Positions 1 to 5,700 of a stretch of 9,028 bases of DNA are shown here, piece by piece. The position numbers and the translations under genes are program-made. A model generated the notes under the pieces. It made no database searches and was not told where the DNA came from. It was given only the letters and a program-made list of their open reading frames with translations. The stretch comes from Candidatus Krumholzibacteriota bacterium (GTDB lineage Bacteria; Krumholzibacteriota; Krumholzibacteriia; Krumholzibacteriales; Krumholzibacteriaceae), in the NCBI GenBank assembly GCA_030672805.1, contig DAOVFR010000085.1, positions 1-9,028 of the forward strand, written 5' to 3'. Position 1 is the first letter of the stretch; each line of letters begins with the position of its first letter.

Positions 1-589
1 TGAGTTTCGCCGACCACGGAAAGATACTTTCCCGCCTCATGTTGCCAAGAATGCCCCGGTTCTCCGGGGACAGGATGCGGGGCCACCAGCTTCCGGAGAG
101 GTCCGTGTTCTCGCTTCGCAGGATCCTTTTCGCCTCGATATCGGCGATTGCCGATCTTTCCTCCGCGACGGCCGGGATGGTTTTGCCTATCGAACGCGAA
201 CTGAAAAGCCGATCGTTCAAACGTGTCATGTATGCCTTCATAATATGCTGGACGGTGAGAAGGGTAACGGCGATAACAAAGGCCGCGGCGTACCCGGCCG
301 GCCCGATAACGCATCCGACGATGCATGAGACGACCAGCTCTCTCGTCGTTATCAGCCTCAATCTCAGCAGGGGGAAGGTCAGGATGAATGCGGCGGCCGT
401 TCCGGCCAGGGCAAACACGAGTCCATAAGGTCCCTGCCTCATGTGCTGCACGGCGAGCGTAGCGGCCGTTACAGTGATAATGAACGGCCGGGAACCGTAC
501 CGGTTCAGCCGGCTTTGGTAGGCTGCGGCCAGTACAATGAGCAGCGCTATCAGCTTCAGGGCGGCTATCGGTGATAACAGTTCGTTCAT
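1..589 (-). CDS. Polytopic membrane protein resembling a catalytically dead A24 prepilin peptidase (partial)
   Basis: The frame opens with MNELLSPIAALKL and stays open for 196 codons to the window edge, so the C-terminus is missing. An AGGA element lies about 5 bases before the ATG. Hydrophobic segments lie at about residues 9-24, 36-48, 55-75 and 85-115, followed by a polar cytoplasm-like tail (120-196). The order of segments follows small TadV/CpaA-type A24 prepilin peptidases: a first helix ending in AAAYQSRLNRYGSRP, where the family has an Asp then R..IPN, and TTRELVVSCIVGCVIGP, where the family has GxGDxKLLAALGxxxGP. Both catalytic aspartates are absent (Q/S and E instead). This resemblance is judged by eye and is an inference; it may simply be an unrelated membrane protein. 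It is the first gene after a 430-base gap and lies downstream of the ClC gene on the same strand. Confidence 0.7.
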   Translation of the reverse strand, partial: MNELLSPIAALKLIALLIVLAAAYQSRLNRYGSRPFIITVTAATLAVQHMRQGPYGLVFALAGTAAAFILTFPLLRLRLITTRELVVSCIVGCVIGPAGYAAAFVIAVTLLTVQHIMKAYMTRLNDRLFSSRSIGKTIPAVAEERSAIADIEAKRILRSENTDLSGSWWPRILSPENRGILGNMRRESIFPWSAKL

Positions 590-659
590 AAGGTCCTGAT
601 CCTGTCCGCAGGAGCCGGGCTCCAGTTTTCATGCGGCGTAAATTATTTATTACATACTG

Positions 660-677
660 AAACAAGTTGTGTTCCAG
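660..677 (-). promoter_or_regulatory. Weak sigma-54-like promoter match upstream of the membrane protein gene
   Basis: On the minus strand the bases read TGGAAC-ACAAC-TTGTT, compared with the sigma-54 consensus TGGCAC-N5-TTGCA. The -24 GG and the spacing fit; the -12 GC is GT. It lies about 70 bases before the ATG at 589. A sigma-70 alternative is one of the TAATAA/AATAAT hexamers at 640-655, but no good -35 sits at the right distance. The assignment is weak. Confidence 0.2.
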
Positions 678-730
678 CCGGTTAAGATTGAGGGCTTGCG
701 GGCAATCCAGCACGGGGAGTCATCTCGTAT

Positions 731-783
731 AACACAGTAACTCACCGTGTTGCAGGCTGTTACCATTGCAACTGAAATTACCA
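731..783. repeat. Palindrome followed by a tandem imperfect repeat, possible regulator-binding cluster
   Basis: Positions 731-751 form an imperfect 21-base palindrome (outer arms AACAC and GTGTT; 17 of 21 positions symmetric). It runs directly into two head-to-tail copies of TTGCA..CTG..TTACCA (750-765 and 766-783; the second is 2 bases longer). The cluster sits about 140-195 bases before the start of the membrane protein gene, where an activator-binding region could lie. Function is inferred from arrangement alone. Confidence 0.35.
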
Positions 784-840
784 TTTCCGGGGATAGGAAA
801 ATTTATTGATTGATCGCAATGCCGGGCACACGCTACACCT

Positions 841-978
841 GGGGAATAATACGCAGCCCTGTCGGCCTTGTTGCTTCTTTGTGGGAAATTTCCTCACAAC
901 GGGGTAAGAAATGAAGGTTTTCCTTCCCGTTGTTCCGTATGGTGTTTTACCGCTGCTGATTGCGGGCTGTTATTCCCC
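841..978. repeat. Nested inverted-repeat structure downstream of the ClC gene
   Basis: The outer arms are GGGGAATAA-tacg-CAGCCC (841-859) and GGGCTGTTATTCCCC (964-978), pairing over 15 bp with one 4-base bulge. Inside are ACAACGGG (896-903) / CCCGTTGT (926-933), 8 bp perfect, enclosing GAAGG-TTTT-CCTTC (913-926), and next to it the palindrome GGAAATTTCC (884-893) inside GTG...CAC. Read on the minus strand, the GAAGG hairpin is followed by ATTTCTT, so part of it could act as a poor terminator for the ClC operon (stop at 1019). It could instead be a structured RNA or a small palindromic repeat element. No clear target-site duplication is visible. Confidence 0.5.
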
Positions 979-1018
979 GTCGTCATACGCTGAATAGCCG
1001 GTCATATCAGACGGCGGG

Positions 1019-2347
1019 TTACGGTGCGGCTGTCGGGGCGGTTACGTCGGAGACTCCGAAATACTCGTAGATAGTCCTGGGTTTGAATATAATGAAGGAG
1101 ATGATGCCCCCGATGACGGCCGGAAAAATGTATCCCGATCCGAATATGGCGGTCGTGATCATGACCGCGGCAAGTGGAATGTTCATGGCGGAGCCCAGTA
1201 CGGCGGCCATCGAACAGGCAAGAAAGCTGTAGTAGGCCGGTGAACCGGCAGCGGCGCCGGTCAACGCGGACATCAGAGCTCCGCTCGCCGTTCCTATTAC
1301 GATCAGGGGGCCGGTGAATCCGCCGCTCATACCGCTTCCAACTGTGAATGATGTGGCGAAGATCTTGATGAGTATCGCCGACGCGAGAAGTGTCACCATG
1401 TTCACGCCGGAGAAATAGGATGCTGTCACGGAGCGGATGTCACCCGCCGTGATGGCGTTTAGAAGCGGCATCGATGTGCTGAGCACCAGGCGTGCGTTGA
1501 GCAGCCATAGAAGGCTGACCAGCGCCCCTCCGGCGAGAGCCGATACGGGCCGGCCGCCGGGAAGGCGGCAGAGGCGCTTCGATACCATGTTGAAGACAAA
1601 GATGAAGATAATACCGATCAAGCTGGCAACTAACGCTACTACCGGGAGCCAGAGCATGGTTGCCGTATCGGAACGTGCAGCGGGCGTCTCGATGGACAGG
1701 AGCGGATTGCGCTTGAGGACGAATGACGACAGCGCGACGGAGAATCCACCGGCGAGGACGGAGGGCAGCAGGTCGGAGTACCGCATGTTGTCCTTGCGTA
1801 GTATTTCGGCGGCGAAGAACCCGCCTCCCAGGGGAGAGTGAAATATTGCGCTCACGGCGCCGCTCACACCGCAGATCGCCGCGATGCGGATATATTCGTC
1901 CCGGTCCTTTTTCAGCAGTTTTAACCATGCCCCCGTGAGAGAGCTGCCGAACCCCGCGCAGATGCGTGTAAGCGGTCCAACGATGCCCCCGCTACCGTAG
2001 AATCCCAGCGTAATAATCGTAGCGGGCACCTTGCAGATGGTGGCGGGCAGGCTCAACCTCCCCTGCCTGTGGTTCACGGAGAGGATGTAGGAGGGGACTC
2101 CCTCGCCCCCCGATTCAGGAATCCACCTGAGTATGGCGAACCCGACGATCAGCGCCCCGATGAGGGGAAGGAGAAACGGCACACTGGGGATAAGCATAGG
2201 GGTCTTCTCGATGACCGTCTCGAGGAGAGTGTTGAAGAGCGCGACGATGAGCGCACTGACCGAACCGACGACCGCCGCGATGAGGATTCTCATCGACAGA
2301 AATGACAGCGGCTGTTCTTCCGTATCCATGGTAGCCCGCCGGCCCAT
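1019..2347 (-). CDS. ClC-family anion channel, divergent subfamily
   Basis: A 442-residue multi-helix protein with ClC landmarks in order: GGEGVPSYI (80-88) for the GSGIP loop, GFYGSGGIVGP (115-125) for GSGGSxGREGP, FHSPLGGGFFAAEIL (169-183) for FNAPLAGxLFxxEE, GGFTGPL (342-348) for GGxFxP, and a late Tyr (427). ClC proteins move chloride or other small anions across the inner membrane as channels or H+ antiporters. The external gating Glu is Val123, the internal proton Glu is Ile182, and the anion-coordinating Ser is Glu82. There are no CBS domains. The ATG at 2347 was chosen because it overlaps the glycosyltransferase stop (TAATG) with GAGG about 10 bases before it; a start at 2329 (MDTEEQ) is also possible. 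The longer frame to 2557 lies inside the glycosyltransferase gene and has no ClC homology. The family call is firm; the transport mode is inferred. Confidence 0.9.
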   Translation of the reverse strand: MGRRATMDTEEQPLSFLSMRILIAAVVGSVSALIVALFNTLLETVIEKTPMLIPSVPFLLPLIGALIVGFAILRWIPESGGEGVPSYILSVNHRQGRLSLPATICKVPATIITLGFYGSGGIVGPLTRICAGFGSSLTGAWLKLLKKDRDEYIRIAAICGVSGAVSAIFHSPLGGGFFAAEILRKDNMRYSDLLPSVLAGGFSVALSSFVLKRNPLLSIETPAARSDTATMLWLPVVALVASLIGIIFIFVFNMVSKRLCRLPGGRPVSALAGGALVSLLWLLNARLVLSTSMPLLNAITAGDIRSVTASYFSGVNMVTLLASAILIKIFATSFTVGSGMSGGFTGPLIVIGTASGALMSALTGAAAGSPAYYSFLACSMAAVLGSAMNIPLAAVMITTAIFGSGYIFPAVIGGIISFIIFKPRTIYEYFGVSDVTAPTAAP

Positions 2348-3420
2348 TATGAATATTCCTCTGCAAGCGCCATGAACGCCCGTTCGGCACGGGCCATGTT
2401 CTCGCTCCAGAGCCCTCTCTCCCTGATGATGCCGGTATTCACCGTCCGGGCACGTCCTGCGAGTTCCCTGTCCTCGATCATCCTTGCCACCGCCGCGGCA
2501 AGCGCGTCGTGATCGCCGGCGGGAAAGAGGAGTCCGTTTTCTCCATCGGAGAGCCATTCCCTGTTCGCGGGGATGTCGGTCACAACGGGAGGGACCCCGC
2601 AGGCCATCGCTTCGAGGAGCGATACCGAGGTCGAGTCGGAACGGGAAGTCGAGACATACACAGAAGCCTTTCTCAGCTCATCCGCGATTTGTCCTGCGGA
2701 GAGGCTGCCCCGGAAAACGAACCTGCCGGAGAGGCCCAGCTTCTCGACCATTCGTTCCAGGCTGTTTCTCTCCGGGCCGTCCCCGCATACAACGAACCTC
2801 GCATCAATATGATCGGTGATAGCCGGAGCCGCCTTGACAAGTATTTGAATATTGTAAAGGGGATACAGATTGCGCGTGCTGATGATCGTGCGCCGCTGCC
2901 CGTGTTCCTGCTTTCCGGTCCCTTCCGGCGGATGGAACGTGGTCTCATCGACTCCCATATAGATTTTCAGGATCCTATTCCTCGAAGCGCCGGCCGATAC
3001 GGCAAGATCGGACAGGTTGTCCGCATCGGTCATGACGAGATCGGCTTTTTGGATCGCGTACCTGACCTGCAGACGGTGATATATGCGGGACGGGTAGTCG
3101 ACGAGGAGGTCCGATCCGAGGGCCGAGACGACGAGAGGCCTGATTCCGCTGAGCGCTCCGACGAGGCCGTATCCCGTTACATACAGTGCGTTCAGGACGT
3201 CGGGGCGGAAACCGGCGAGGGCAGCCCTTACCGCACCGAGCGACGAGAGATATCCGAGCATCTTCGTGGGGAAATTACGCTTCAGGCGTTTCGCATCGAA
3301 CGGACAGCCATCCACGTTCTCGAACGAGAGCAGCAGCACGTCATGCCCGCGTTCGCTGAAGTACCCTGCCCACCGCCGCACGTGGTTCAGCGAACCGTCT
3401 CCGAGAAATGCGATGCGCAT
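2347..3420 (-). CDS. GT4-family (GT-B fold) glycosyltransferase
   Basis: A 357-residue protein with the two Rossmann-like domains of GT-B enzymes. The N-terminal acceptor domain opens with MRIAFLGDGSLNHVRRWAGYF (glycine-rich loop, residues 7-10) and reaches ALGSDLLVDYP (100-110) and GVDETTFHP (156-164). The C-terminal nucleotide-sugar domain has RNLYPLYN (183-190), FVVCGDGPERNSLE (209-222) and the donor-site segment SRSDSTSVSLLEAMACGVPPVVTD (259-282). The usual E-x7-E motif is D262-x7-E270. It is predicted to transfer a sugar from an activated donor to a cell-surface glycan or lipid at the inner face of the membrane; the substrate is unknown. The frame extends upstream to 3477, but that ATG lies in the candidate -10 region, so the start before the glycine-rich loop was preferred; 3441 is a third option. 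It is followed by the ClC gene with a one-base overlap. Confidence 0.88.
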   Translation of the reverse strand: MRIAFLGDGSLNHVRRWAGYFSERGHDVLLLSFENVDGCPFDAKRLKRNFPTKMLGYLSSLGAVRAALAGFRPDVLNALYVTGYGLVGALSGIRPLVVSALGSDLLVDYPSRIYHRLQVRYAIQKADLVMTDADNLSDLAVSAGASRNRILKIYMGVDETTFHPPEGTGKQEHGQRRTIISTRNLYPLYNIQILVKAAPAITDHIDARFVVCGDGPERNSLERMVEKLGLSGRFVFRGSLSAGQIADELRKASVYVSTSRSDSTSVSLLEAMACGVPPVVTDIPANREWLSDGENGLLFPAGDHDALAAAVARMIEDRELAGRARTVNTGIIRERGLWSENMARAERAFMALAEEYS

Positions 3421-3469
3421 TCTACCGCCCGTCAGTCTCATTCCGTTATTCAGCCGTTGATTTTCGTGG

Positions 3470-3503
3470 AGTATCATTGATTTCGTATCGAACCTTCAAG
3501 GTT
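3470..3503 (-). promoter_or_regulatory. Candidate promoter and palindrome for the glycosyltransferase-ClC unit
   Basis: On the minus strand, TTGAAG (3499-3494) and GATACT (3475-3470) are separated by 18 bases, each matching the sigma-70 hexamers at 4 of 6 positions. Transcription would begin near 3463, about 43 bases before the ATG at 3420. The perfect palindrome AACCTT-C-AAGGTT (3491-3503) covers the -35 element and could be an operator. Confidence 0.4.
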
Positions 3504-3589
3504 AAAAATCCGACCGTGCGGTATGGGGGAAGCGGGCGCACGCCCGCGTGAAGGTGCCGTCCGCGGCACATCCCGCTCCGCTTCGGGAT
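3504..3589 (-). terminator. Three consecutive GC-rich hairpins after the AbgT-family gene
   Basis: In the transcript leaving the AbgT-family gene (stop at 3595) three perfect stem-loops follow at once: ATCCCG / CGGGAT with an 8-base loop (3570-3589), GTGCCG-CGGA-CGGCAC (3554-3569), and GCGGGCG-TG-CGCCCGC (3532-3547). A short ACCG-CA-CGGT stem then precedes a TTTTT run (3508-3504). No single hairpin is followed by a classical U-tract except the last, weak one. The cluster most likely ends transcription and protects the 3' end, and it insulates the promoter at 3470-3499. Confidence 0.5.
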
Positions 3590-3594
3590 TCCGA

Positions 3595-5127
3595 CTAGAT
3601 GTGAATCGGGGCGCCGGGTCCGGTCGGAAGCCCGATGAGCATCCAGACGGCAAGCAGGATTATCCAGAAGATGCCGAAGGCGATCGAGTAGGGGAGCATC
3701 GTTGCGATGATGGTGCCGATGCCGCACCGCTTGTCGTATTTCTGGGCGAAAGCGACGATGAGGGCGAAGTAGCTCATCATCGGCGTGATGATGTTGGTGA
3801 TCGAATCGCCGATCCGGAAAGCGGCCTGCGTGATTCCGGGATAGTACCCGAGAAGCATGAACATCGGGACGAAGATGGGCGCCATGATCGCCCACTTGGC
3901 CGAAGCGCTTCCCATGAACATGTTGATGAACGCCGACAGCACGACAAAGGCGACAAGCAGCCCGACCCCGGTGAAGCCGATGGCTTTCAACAGTTCCGCT
4001 CCCTTGATCGCCAGCAGCACGCCCATGTTGCTCTGCTTGAAATAATAGACGAACTGCCCGGCGAAGAAGACGAGAATGATGTATCCGGCCAGTCCTCTCA
4101 TCGATCCTGTCATGTGGGTCACCACGTCCTTGTCGCTCTTGATCGTTCCGGCGGCGATGCCGTACGCGAGTCCGGGTACGAGGAAGAAAACCATGATTCC
4201 GGTGATGATGTGCTTGATAAACGGCGAGCCGAGAATGGACCCGGTCTCGGGATTGCGCAGTATGCCGTCTTCCGGTACGACAAGAAGGAGCAGGACGGTG
4301 ATGACCGCGGCGCAGGCGATGCCTGCCCAGATCAATCCCTTCTTCTCCTTCGGTGATACCGTTTCCAGCTCCTCCATATCGCCCTCGTATTTGCCGAGCC
4401 GCGGCTCGACGAATTTCTCGGTGACCCAGGTTCCGAGGACCACCAGCAGGAACGCCGAAGCGATCATGAAGTACAGGTTGACCGTCGGGTTTATCGTGAT
4501 ATCGGGATCTATCAGCGTGGCGGCTCCCTCGGTCAAACCGGCGAGAATCGGGTCGATCGATCCGATCAGGAAATTCGCCCCGAAGCCGCCCGAGACGCCG
4601 CAGAAGGCGGCCGCTATGCCTGCGATCGGGTGCCGCTTCAGGGCGGCGAAGACGAGACCGCCAAGCGGGATCAGCACGACGTAGCCGACGCTGGATGCGA
4701 GGTGGGAGAGTATCCCGGCGATGATGATAGCCACCGTCACGAGCCTCTTCGGAGCGGCAAGCACGAGGTGGCGCAGGAGCGCCGAGATAAGTCCCGATCC
4801 CTCCGCCACTCCGATCCCGATCATCGCCACGAGAACTATGCCGAGCGGGGGAAAATGGACGAAGTTGTCGGTCATCCGGGAATAGATGAACCGCAGCCCT
4901 TCCGCGTTGAGGAGGCTGATTCCCCGGATCACCTCTTTCGTGCCGGGATGAACGGCCGAACCGCCCGTCCGGTACACGATCTCGGAGACGATGACGACGG
5001 TGAGCGCGAAGATCGCGAAGAGGGTCGCCGGATGAGGAAACCTGTTCCCCGTCCTTTCGATCCGGTCGAGGATCCGCAAGCTCCAGGATTTTCCGTCCCT
5101 GGTGTCGTTCATTACATGTTCCATCAT
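3595..5127 (-). CDS. AbgT-family transporter (p-aminobenzoyl-glutamate / antimetabolite type)
   Basis: A 510-residue inner-membrane protein with about ten hydrophobic segments and the AbgT family pattern: a short polar N-terminus, IGIGVAEGSGLISALLRHLV (103-122), GVSGGFGANFLIGSIDPILAG (177-197) as the first hairpin/unwound-helix repeat, a charged cytoplasmic loop (about 236-264), then GSASAKWAIMAPIFVPM (406-422) and DSITNIITPMMSYFALI (441-457) as the second repeat. Known members either import p-aminobenzoyl-glutamate (AbgT) or export sulfonamides and folate-related compounds using the proton gradient (MtrF, YdaH); the substrate here cannot be read from sequence. The start is set by GGAGG (5136-5140) 8 bases before the ATG at 5127; M2 and M6 are alternatives. 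No abgA/abgB hydrolase genes are adjacent. It has its own promoter 156 bases after the nikR stop, so it need not belong to the nickel operon. Confidence 0.9.
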   Translation of the reverse strand: MMEHVMNDTRDGKSWSLRILDRIERTGNRFPHPATLFAIFALTVVIVSEIVYRTGGSAVHPGTKEVIRGISLLNAEGLRFIYSRMTDNFVHFPPLGIVLVAMIGIGVAEGSGLISALLRHLVLAAPKRLVTVAIIIAGILSHLASSVGYVVLIPLGGLVFAALKRHPIAGIAAAFCGVSGGFGANFLIGSIDPILAGLTEGAATLIDPDITINPTVNLYFMIASAFLLVVLGTWVTEKFVEPRLGKYEGDMEELETVSPKEKKGLIWAGIACAAVITVLLLLVVPEDGILRNPETGSILGSPFIKHIITGIMVFFLVPGLAYGIAAGTIKSDKDVVTHMTGSMRGLAGYIILVFFAGQFVYYFKQSNMGVLLAIKGAELLKAIGFTGVGLLVAFVVLSAFINMFMGSASAKWAIMAPIFVPMFMLLGYYPGITQAAFRIGDSITNIITPMMSYFALIVAFAQKYDKRCGIGTIIATMLPYSIAFGIFWIILLAVWMLIGLPTGPGAPIHI

Positions 5128-5135
5128 GAAGTCAG

Positions 5136-5140
5136 CCTCC
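5136..5140 (-). promoter_or_regulatory. Ribosome binding site of the AbgT-family gene
   Basis: GGAGG on the minus strand, 8 bases before the ATG at 5127. It decides the MMEHVM start over the later Met codons. Confidence 0.75.
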
Positions 5141-5152
5141 GTTCGTACCGGG

Positions 5153-5177
5153 ATTATCAGCTTTCGGGGATGATAAT
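5153..5177. promoter_or_regulatory. Operator-like inverted repeat over the AbgT-family promoter
   Basis: ATTATCA (5153-5159), 11 bases, TGATAAT (5171-5177): a perfect 7-11-7 inverted repeat. It covers the -10 hexamer and the predicted start site, the position of a repressor site. The sequence does not match the NikR half-sites, so a different regulator, not encoded next to it, would be expected. Confidence 0.45.
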
Positions 5178-5198
5178 GGGAGAGGGCCGTATGTTCAA
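5170..5198 (-). promoter_or_regulatory. Sigma-70-type promoter of the AbgT-family gene
   Basis: Minus strand TTGAAC (5198-5193), a 17-base spacer, then TATCAT (5175-5170). The -10 matches at 5 of 6 positions and the -35 at 4 of 6, with optimal spacing. The predicted start is near 5163, giving a leader of about 35 bases that contains the GGAGG site. Confidence 0.55.
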
Positions 5199-5283
5199 GC
5201 TTTTTGAGGGATTACCTGATCCGGGAACGGCTCGTCGCCGCCCGATAGCATGTCCCGGTCCGATGCATGGCCCGCCGCCATGT

Positions 5284-5700
5284 TCAGCGCAGATTCTTGC
5301 CCGCGGTCGCCGGTATGAGCCGGCCGAACTTGACGCCCTTCATCGCTATCAGCTCGTCGGCGATACGCCGCACCTCGCGCGCTTTCCCACGGATGATCTT
5401 GGCCTCCAGACAGTTGGTGTGGTCGAGGTGCAGGTGCAGGGTCGCCATGATATCCCCCGGCCGGTCGTGCTCCCTGCTGAGGAGGCGTGAGGACAGCTCG
5501 CGCCTGTGATGGTCGAAGACGATCACGAGCACGCCGATGACTTCTTCCGCCGCGTCGTTCCATTCCTCCTCCACGAGCGCGGAACGGATGAGGTCCCTGA
5601 TCGCTTCGGACCGGTTCGGGTATCCCTTCTGCTTTACGATGCTGTCGAGTTTCCCGAGCAGCCTGTCATCCATCGATACACCGAAGCGTTTCGTTTTCAT
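5284..5700 (-). CDS. nikR: Nickel-responsive transcriptional repressor NikR
   Basis: A 138-residue protein with the two NikR parts. The N-terminal ribbon-helix-helix DNA-binding domain is residues 1-45 (KRFGVSMDDRLLGKLDSIV..KGYPNRSEAIRDLIRSAL). The C-terminal ACT-like metal-binding domain holds the high-affinity nickel ligands: His64 in FDHHRREL, His89 and His91 in TLHLHLDH, and Cys97 in NCLE. These match E. coli NikR His76, His87, His89 and Cys95. It is a tetrameric repressor that binds its operator when loaded with Ni(II). Its start codon overlaps the stop of nikQO (ATGA, 5697-5700), making it the last gene of the nickel operon, and a matching operator lies at 8353-8379. Autoregulation is therefore likely. 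The C-terminal tail is slightly extended. Identity is very secure. Confidence 0.97.
   Translation of the reverse strand: MKTKRFGVSMDDRLLGKLDSIVKQKGYPNRSEAIRDLIRSALVEEEWNDAAEEVIGVLVIVFDHHRRELSSRLLSREHDRPGDIMATLHLHLDHTNCLEAKIIRGKAREVRRIADELIAMKGVKFGRLIPATAGKNLR

Larger units (their letters stand above)
590..1018. other. Gene-free stretch between the ClC gene and the membrane protein gene
   Basis: No convincing protein gene is seen in these about 430 bases, which are AT-richer than the flanking genes. From right to left they hold: a nested inverted-repeat structure (841-978) just after the ClC stop; a tandem imperfect repeat TTGCAGGCTGTTACCA / TTGCAACTGAAATTACCA (750-783); a 21-base imperfect palindrome with outer arms AACAC/GTGTT (731-751); and an AT-rich segment (640-660) with TAATAA-type -10 candidates before the membrane protein gene. 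A 28-codon plus-strand frame at 911-997 is discussed under findings. Confidence 0.6.

Noticed and set aside
39..428. 129-residue plus-strand frame at the left edge
   Set aside because: It is antisense to the membrane protein frame, which has helices and a ribosome binding site; the plus-strand product shows neither.
841..978. Integron attC site
   Set aside because: The arms do not end in the RYYYAAC / GTTRRRY core sites required for an attC.
2348..2557. N-terminal extension of the ClC frame to 512 residues
   Set aside because: These 70 residues lie wholly inside the glycosyltransferase gene in another frame, are Arg-rich and low in hydrophobics, and lack ClC character; the TAATG overlap gives a normal start at 2347.
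3421..3600. Fluoride riboswitch controlling the ClC gene
   Set aside because: The ClC gene has no leader of its own because it overlaps the glycosyltransferase gene, and the conserved fluoride riboswitch segments were not found upstream of the unit.
5221..5258. Terminator after nikR (CCGGGA / TCCCGG stem)
   Set aside because: A 6-bp stem with a 26-base loop and no U-tract after it on the minus strand; too weak to call.
2509..5490. Long plus-strand frames opposite the glycosyltransferase and AbgT-family genes
   Set aside because: They mirror conserved minus-strand genes, are rich in Asp/Glu/Arg/His as expected from antisense of GC-rich codons, and have no recognisable domains.
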